Assembly: GCA_938014215.1 (NCBI GenBank) | Contig: CALLRW010000002.1 | Span: 62,001 to 126,000, forward strand | Direction of reading: 5' to 3' | From: an uncultured Alistipes sp. | GTDB lineage: Bacteria; Bacteroidota; Bacteroidia; Bacteroidales; Rikenellaceae | DNA: 64,000 nt | In this document: positions 59,560 to 64,000 of the stretch, one piece after another | How the letters are laid out: the number at the start of each line of letters is the position of its first letter | Position numbering within the stretch: the stretch's first letter is position 1 | Translations under genes and position numbers: made by a program | The notes under the pieces: generated by a model | Told to the model about the DNA's origin: nothing | The model's input: only the letters and a program-made list of their open reading frames with translations | Database searches by the model: none

Positions 59560-60747
59560 TTATTTAAGGACATTCAGCTCCTTGCCGATCTTCGTGAAGG
59601 CGGCGATGCAACGGTCAAGCTGCTCGAAGGTGTGGCCGGCGGAAACCTGCACGCGGATACGGGCCTGGCCCTTCGGCACGACGGGGTAGTAGAATCCCGT
59701 GACGAAGATCCCCTCGTCCTGGAGCCGTGCAGCGAAATCCTGCGAGAGTTTGGCGTCGTAGAGCATCACGGCGCAGATGGCCGACTGCGTGGGTTTGATG
59801 TCGAACCCAGCGGCCATCATTCCCTTGCGGAAGTGCTCGACGTTGGCCACCAGCCGGTCGTGGAGTTCGTTGCTCTCGGCGAGCATCCGGAACATCTCGA
59901 TTCCGGCGCCGACGACGGCAGGGGGCAGCGAGTTGGAGAAGAGGTAGGGACGCGACCGCTGGCGCAGCATGTCGATGATCTCCTTGCGGCCGGTTGTGAA
60001 TCCGCCGACGGCACCTCCGAAGGCCTTGCCGAGCGTACCGGTCAGGATATCGACCTGGCCGCGCAGGTTGAAGAGTTCGGTGATTCCGCGGCCGGTCTTG
60101 CCGAGGACGCCGGCCGAGTGGCACTCGTCGACCATCACCAGCGCATCGTACTTCTCGGCCAGGGCGCAGATCTTGTCGAGCGGGGCGGCGTTGCCGTCCA
60201 TCGAGAAGACGCCGTCGGTGCAGATGATGCGGAAACGCTGGGCCTGGGCCTTCTTGAGGCACTCCTCGAGTTCGGCCATGTCGGCATTGGCATAGCGGTA
60301 GCGCACGGCCTTGCAGAGGCGGACGCCGTCGATGATCGAGGCGTGGTTCAGGGCATCGGAGATGATGGCATCCTCCTGCGAGAAGAGGGGTTCGAAGACA
60401 CCGCCGTTGGCATCGAAGCAGGCGGCATAGAGGATCGTGTCCTCGGTACCGAAGTAGTCGGAGATGGCCTTTTCGAGCTCCTTGTGGATATCCTGGCAGC
60501 CGCAGATGAAGCGGACGGATGACATTCCGTAACCGCGGGCATCCATGGCACGTTTGGCGGCCTCGATCAGCCGGGGGTTGTCCGAGAGGCCGAGGTAGTT
60601 GTTGGCGCAGAAGTTGAGGACCTTCCGACCTGCAACCTCGATTTCGGCCCGCTGGGGCGAACAGATGATTCGTTCGTGCTTGTAAAGCCCTGCAGCCTCG
60701 ATTTCGGCGAGTTCATGTTGCAGGTACTCTTTGATTTTACCGTACAT
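59560..60747 (-). CDS. kbl: Glycine C-acetyltransferase (2-amino-3-ketobutyrate CoA ligase)
   Basis: A 395-residue PLP enzyme of the alpha-oxoamine synthase family. The pyridoxal lysine is K241 in TGTLGKAFGGAVGG, with D207 in VMVDECHSAG. Kbl cleaves 2-amino-3-ketobutyrate with CoA to glycine and acetyl-CoA in threonine breakdown. The start MYGKIKEYLQ and the whole length match Kbl rather than BioF or serine palmitoyltransferase, but a paralog cannot be fully excluded. No threonine dehydrogenase gene is in the window. It is transcribed together with the Lrp-type regulator. Confidence 0.9.
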   Translation of the reverse strand: MYGKIKEYLQHELAEIEAAGLYKHERIICSPQRAEIEVAGRKVLNFCANNYLGLSDNPRLIEAAKRAMDARGYGMSSVRFICGCQDIHKELEKAISDYFGTEDTILYAACFDANGGVFEPLFSQEDAIISDALNHASIIDGVRLCKAVRYRYANADMAELEECLKKAQAQRFRIICTDGVFSMDGNAAPLDKICALAEKYDALVMVDECHSAGVLGKTGRGITELFNLRGQVDILTGTLGKAFGGAVGGFTTGRKEIIDMLRQRSRPYLFSNSLPPAVVGAGIEMFRMLAESNELHDRLVANVEHFRKGMMAAGFDIKPTQSAICAVMLYDAKLSQDFAARLQDEGIFVTGFYYPVVPKGQARIRVQVSAGHTFEQLDRCIAAFTKIGKELNVLK

Positions 60748-60797
60748 ATTGCGTTAATGTTTTGATGAAATTCCGCAGTTATGGTATCAATTTGTTA

Positions 60798-60805
60798 CAA
60801 ATATA
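60798..60805 (-). promoter_or_regulatory. Predicted kbl promoter -7 box
   Basis: The minus strand reads TATATTTG, a TAnnTTTG match, 51 bases before the kbl ATG, in AT-rich DNA. Confidence 0.55.
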
Positions 60806-60945
60806 GGAAACTTTTTCGAGAACAGACACGTTCGAATCTTTTTTTTCGCGGGACAGCTTACGAACCGTCATCGGGCAGTTGTGCGGAGTCCCGGGATACA
60901 GGGGAGGGGCGGCCCGCACAATAAAACTGAAATCTGAAAAAAAGT

Positions 60946-60976
60946 TTTCAAATATTGGCATCAATCTCTATATTTG
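60946..60976 (+). promoter_or_regulatory. Predicted promoter of the LRR lipoprotein gene
   Basis: TATATTTG at 60969-60976 is a perfect -7 box. TTTC at 60946-60949, 19 bases upstream, has one mismatch to the -33 TTTG. The ATG follows 40 bases downstream. Confidence 0.6.
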
Positions 60977-61015
60977 CACCCGCTTGACAGTTTTTCAAAC
61001 CAATATTTATTTCAC

Positions 61016-62494
61016 ATGAGAAGATTGTTATTTTTGATTCTCCCTCTGCTGTTAACGACTGCTGGATGCAGCAAAAACGACTCGGCCGACTCTCCCTCAC
61101 CGGACCCCAAACTCACCGTCGAGCGGACCGACTGGTCGCTAGGAACCATTGACAATCTGAACGTTTCAATTCCCTTCACGGTCAACGTCGACTGGAGCCT
61201 GACGGTTACCGCCGGCGGATCGGCGCCGGATTGGCTGACGGTGACTCCGGAGCGGGGCACGGCCGGCGAGCGGACGATCCAGCTGACGGCCCTCATGAAT
61301 TCGGAGAAGAGCCCCCGCAAGGCCTACATCGATGTGACGTACGGCGGCCGGAAGCTGCGGCTGACTGTCACCCAGAGCGGTCTGGACGACCAGACGGAGC
61401 TCACCGCGCTCTTTGATCCCGCCTTTGCGCAGCTGCTTCAGGAGCGGAAATACCTCACCGATGCGAAGCATATCACCGCCCGGGAGCTTGCCGCGATCAC
61501 CCGGATCGACGTCTCGGGCAGCGAGTCGCAGGCCGGGACCCTGACCTCGCTGCGGGGCATCGAACAGCTCGCAGCCCTGAAGGAGCTGAACTGCAGCTAC
61601 AACCAGGTGGCGGAGCTGGACCTGAGCCGGAACACGGAGCTGAAGTTTCTGAACTGCAGCGACAACCATCTGACGGCGCTGGAGCTGGGCCGGAACACGC
61701 TGCTGACCCGGCTGAACTGTTCGAACAACCAACTGACGGCACTGGATCTGAGCCAAAACACGGTCCTGACGCAGCTGAACGGTTCCGACAACCAGCTGAC
61801 GGCGCTGGATCTGAGCCGGAATACGGCACTGACCACCCTGGAGTGCTCCAACAACCGGTTGACCACGCTGGATCTGAGTGCCAACGCGGATCTGGAGGAG
61901 CTGCATTGCGCGGCCAATCAGCTGACGGCGCTGACCCTGGACAAGAACCCGGCACTGGCAGACCTGCACTGCTCCGACAACCGGCTGACGGCCCTGGATC
62001 TGCATAAAAACACGGAGCTGACCACCCTGTACTGCAGCAACAACCAGCTGGCGGCGCTCGACCTGAGCGAAAGTACGGCGCTGTCGGATCTGCGCTGCAA
62101 CGGCAACCAGTTGACGACGCTGAAGCTGAGTCCGGATTCGTCGCTGGAGATCCTGCACTGCAACGACAACCGGCTGACGGCCCTGGATCTGAACGACTGC
62201 ATGTCGCTGATTCTTCTGAACTGCGGCAACAACCGGCTGACGGAGCTGGATTTGAGTCAGAACATGCTGCTGATCGAGCTGTCGTGCGACAACAACCAGC
62301 TGAAGGCGCTGGACCTGAGTCAGAATACGACCCTGTCGAAACTCACCTGCAACGGCAATCCCGGCGACGGGGCCACCTTCCCGATTACGGTCTGGACCGA
62401 CGACGACACACAACCGGAGGAGTTGCAGGTTTCGGCCTCGTCGTGGAGCAGCGACGGCAAGACCATCACCATCTCCTACCGCAGGAAGGAGTAG
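61016..62494 (+). CDS. BACON-leucine-rich-repeat lipoprotein with cysteine ladder
   Basis: A 492-residue lipoprotein (LTTAGC, C18). A BACON-type domain spans about 33-115 (WSLTVTAGGSAPDWLTVTPERGTAGERTI). After a short helical linker come twelve 21-residue leucine-rich repeats of the form xCSxNxLTALDLSxNTxLxxL, plus a partial one, and a beta-rich cap (YRRKE end). Eleven of the twelve repeats carry cysteine at the same place, as in internalin J; the fourth has glycine instead. The start is the ATG at 61016. The protein is probably displayed on the surface as a binding or adhesion scaffold. A terminator lies about 200 bases downstream. Confidence 0.9.
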   Translation: MRRLLFLILPLLLTTAGCSKNDSADSPSPDPKLTVERTDWSLGTIDNLNVSIPFTVNVDWSLTVTAGGSAPDWLTVTPERGTAGERTIQLTALMNSEKSPRKAYIDVTYGGRKLRLTVTQSGLDDQTELTALFDPAFAQLLQERKYLTDAKHITARELAAITRIDVSGSESQAGTLTSLRGIEQLAALKELNCSYNQVAELDLSRNTELKFLNCSDNHLTALELGRNTLLTRLNCSNNQLTALDLSQNTVLTQLNGSDNQLTALDLSRNTALTTLECSNNRLTTLDLSANADLEELHCAANQLTALTLDKNPALADLHCSDNRLTALDLHKNTELTTLYCSNNQLAALDLSESTALSDLRCNGNQLTTLKLSPDSSLEILHCNDNRLTALDLNDCMSLILLNCGNNRLTELDLSQNMLLIELSCDNNQLKALDLSQNTTLSKLTCNGNPGDGATFPITVWTDDDTQPEELQVSASSWSSDGKTITISYRRKE

Positions 62495-62699
62495 CGGCCG
62501 CCACGCCGACAGCGGCTCCGGGATCGCTCCCGAAGACGCCTCCGAGGCTTGTCTGCCTGCAAGCGGCGCCGGAATCGCTCCCGGGATCCTCGCAAGGATT
62601 ACCCGTGGGATTGGCCTCCGGAATCATCCCCGGAATCGCTTGCGGGGATTGCCCCGGCCGCAACGGAGCGCCCCGACCGCAGCATCCTTTTACCCCCTC

Positions 62700-62734
62700 A
62701 TCCCGGGCCGAACCGCCGGCCCGGGATTTTTTTT
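62700..62734 (+). terminator. Intrinsic terminator upstream of galE
   Basis: ATCCCGGGCC (62700-62709) pairs with GGCCCGGGAT (62718-62727) and is followed by eight T. It ends the LRR lipoprotein transcript on the plus strand. Confidence 0.9.
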
Positions 62735-62769
62735 AACCTCTCCGTATCAACCGATTCCGGAAAAAAACG

Positions 62770-62777
62770 TATCTTTG
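62770..62777 (+). promoter_or_regulatory. Predicted galE promoter -7 box
   Basis: TATCTTTG is a perfect TAnnTTTG box, 26 bases before the galE ATG. Confidence 0.6.
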
Positions 62778-62803
62778 TGACTCGAAACAACAATCCGTCT
62801 TCT

Positions 62804-63832
62804 ATGAAAAAATCGTGTGTCTTGGTGAGCGGCGGAGCCGGTTACATCGGTTCGCACACCACCGTAGAGCTTATCAATGCCGGCTACGACGTCGTCATCG
62901 TCGACAACCTTTCGAACAGCGACATGGGAGCCGTCGAGGGGGTCCGCAAGATCACCGGCGTGGATGTTCCCTTCGTGCAGGTCGACTGCTGCGATCTGGA
63001 GGGTTTCCGCAAGGTCTTCGAACAGTACGAGTTCGATTCGGTGATCCACTTCGCCGCCTCGAAGGCCGTCGGCGAGTCGGTCCAGAAGCCGCTGGAGTAC
63101 TACCGCAACAACCTCACGTCGTTCATGAACGTCATCACGCTGATGCGTGAGTTCGGACGGCGGAACATCGTCTTCTCGTCGTCGTGCACCGTCTACGGCG
63201 AGCCCGAGAAGCAGCCCGTCACGGAGCAGACGCCCCGCAAACCGGCCACCTCGCCCTACGGCAACACGAAACAGATGTGCGAGGATATCCTGCGCGATTC
63301 GGTGACGGCCTACGACGGACTGAAGGGCATCGCCCTGCGCTACTTCAACCCGATCGGTGCCCATCCGTCGGCCCTGATCGGAGAACTGCCGCGCGGCGTG
63401 CCGCAGAACCTCGTTCCCTACATCACGCAGACGGCCGCCGGACTGCGCGAGTGCCTCACGGTCTTCGGTGACGACTATCCGACGCCCGACGGATCGTGCA
63501 TCCGCGACTACATCGACATCGTCGACCTGGCCAAGGCCCACGTGGCAGCCATCCGCCGCATGATCGAGGATCAGAACAAGCACTCCTACGAGATCTTCAA
63601 CATCGGTACGGGCCGCGGAGTTTCGGTGCTGGAGCTGGTCCACAAGTTCGAGGAGGTCAACCACGTGAAGCTCAACTACAAGATCGGGCCGCGCCGCGAG
63701 GGCGACATCGTGGCCATCTGGGCCGATCCGACGCTGGCCAACACCGAACTGGGGTGGAAGGCCGGGCGCACGCTCGACGAGACGCTCGCCTCGGCCTGGG
63801 CCTGGGAGAAACACCTGCGCGGCATCAAATAA
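62804..63832 (+). CDS. galE: UDP-glucose 4-epimerase
   Basis: A 342-residue short-chain dehydrogenase-fold epimerase that interconverts UDP-glucose and UDP-galactose, and often the N-acetyl forms. NAD binding is in SGGAGYIGSH (about 9-18), the catalytic tyrosine and lysine are Y152 and K156 in SPYGNTKQM, and the substrate loop includes RYFNPIGAHPSALIGE. The start MKKSCVLVSGG follows a promoter box and a terminator, so galE is its own transcription unit. It supplies UDP-Gal for surface glycans and has no clear link to the PUL. Confidence 0.95.
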   Translation: MKKSCVLVSGGAGYIGSHTTVELINAGYDVVIVDNLSNSDMGAVEGVRKITGVDVPFVQVDCCDLEGFRKVFEQYEFDSVIHFAASKAVGESVQKPLEYYRNNLTSFMNVITLMREFGRRNIVFSSSCTVYGEPEKQPVTEQTPRKPATSPYGNTKQMCEDILRDSVTAYDGLKGIALRYFNPIGAHPSALIGELPRGVPQNLVPYITQTAAGLRECLTVFGDDYPTPDGSCIRDYIDIVDLAKAHVAAIRRMIEDQNKHSYEIFNIGTGRGVSVLELVHKFEEVNHVKLNYKIGPRREGDIVAIWADPTLANTELGWKAGRTLDETLASAWAWEKHLRGIK

Positions 63833-63859
63833 CGGCAGCGCATCAGCCGCATGATACAG

Positions 63860-63889
63860 GGGGACGGGACGCTTCGGCGCTCCGTCCCC
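63860..63889 (+). terminator. Hairpin after galE (possible terminator without U tract)
   Basis: GGGGACGG (63860-63867) pairs with CCGTCCCC (63882-63889), with an inner CGC-TTCG-GCG tetraloop stem. There is no T run, so it may be a 3'-end stabilizing structure or a Rho-type end. Confidence 0.45.
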
Positions 63890-63924
63890 TTGCGTTGCAG
63901 ACGGGCCCGAGGGCCCCGCAAGCG

Positions 63925-64000
63925 GATCCGAAACCGCCACAACCGCCGCAACAGACCCGGAACCGCCACAACAGACCTGAAACCGTCGCAAACAGATCCG
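63925..64000. repeat. Degenerate ~20-bp tandem repeat at right edge
   Basis: Units of the form GAyCCGgAACCGCCaCAACA occur at 63925-63953, 63954-63973 and 63974-63994, and a fourth begins at 63995. The array continues beyond the window. Confidence 0.65.

Larger units (their letters stand above)
62495..62803. other. Gap before galE with short dispersed repeats
   Basis: This 309-base gap is GC-rich up to the terminator. It carries four related copies of CCGGrATCgctccCg at 62518-62532, 62569-62583, 62618-62631 and 62630-62645. I see no gene. The right end contains the terminator and the galE promoter. Confidence 0.55.

Noticed and set aside
1..64000. CRISPR arrays, tRNA, rRNA, insertion sequences
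   Set aside because: I looked for regularly spaced identical repeats, cloverleaf-like segments and transposase motifs and saw none that I could support.

Overview
The window looks like a chromosomal segment of a GC-rich gut Bacteroidales, most like Alistipes/Rikenellaceae. The inference rests on many TAnnTTTG (-7) promoters, a SusC/SusD locus with a FecR/ECF-sigma pair, BACON domains, lipoproteins with N-terminal lipobox cysteines, DUF4296, and housekeeping gene orders typical of the phylum. I see no rRNA, tRNA, CRISPR array, insertion sequence or integrase.

Layout. 1-5707 (mostly minus): edge of a cation-diffusion transporter, a hemerythrin-LuxR regulator, hflX-upp-LTA-synthase-like operon, and a TonB protein. 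6076-7966 (plus): rlmN, a 38-bp tandem repeat, and a secreted thioredoxin. 8013-10434 (minus): glycosyltransferase, ECF sigma factor, rsmG. 10494-16839 (plus): tgt, LptF/G permease, PASTA protein, rluD-type synthase, YgiQ. 16902-18911 (minus): prmA, recO, small secreted protein. 18991-19887 (plus): xerD. 19953-29635 (minus): a tightly packed ten-gene operon from a flippase through holB, folK, two lipoproteins, a beta-barrel, rbfA, a LolC/E permease, DUF4296 and a small protein. 29988-31599 (minus): corA and an internally shortened MqnA-like protein.

32072-40367 (plus) is the most unusual part: a compact phage structural island with two tail-like proteins, a small HTH-like protein, a ClpP-type prohead protease, a major capsid protein, portal, head connector, holin and a frameshifted P5/lysozyme-like gene. 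There is no terminase, tape measure, tail tube or integrase. Host genes sit directly on both sides. It has its own promoter and a 350-base leader carrying a cluster of TTnTnnACA nonamers.

40401-45709 (plus): comEC, a methyltransferase, YihY/BrkB, a DUF2520 protein and a KdsC-like phosphatase. 45781-58973 is a polysaccharide utilization locus. It has SusC with an STN domain, SusD, a catalytically dead GH18-like lipoprotein, a DUF1735-LamG lipoprotein, a BACON-GH18 endoglycosidase and a BACON-LamG lipoprotein, under a FecR anti-sigma and a divergent ECF sigma. The endo-type GH18 suggests host N-glycans as the substrate (inference). 59068-63832: Lrp regulator, kbl, a BACON-leucine-rich-repeat lipoprotein with a cysteine ladder, and galE.

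A recurring oddity is that several intergenic gaps carry short degenerate repeats, each gap with its own unit.
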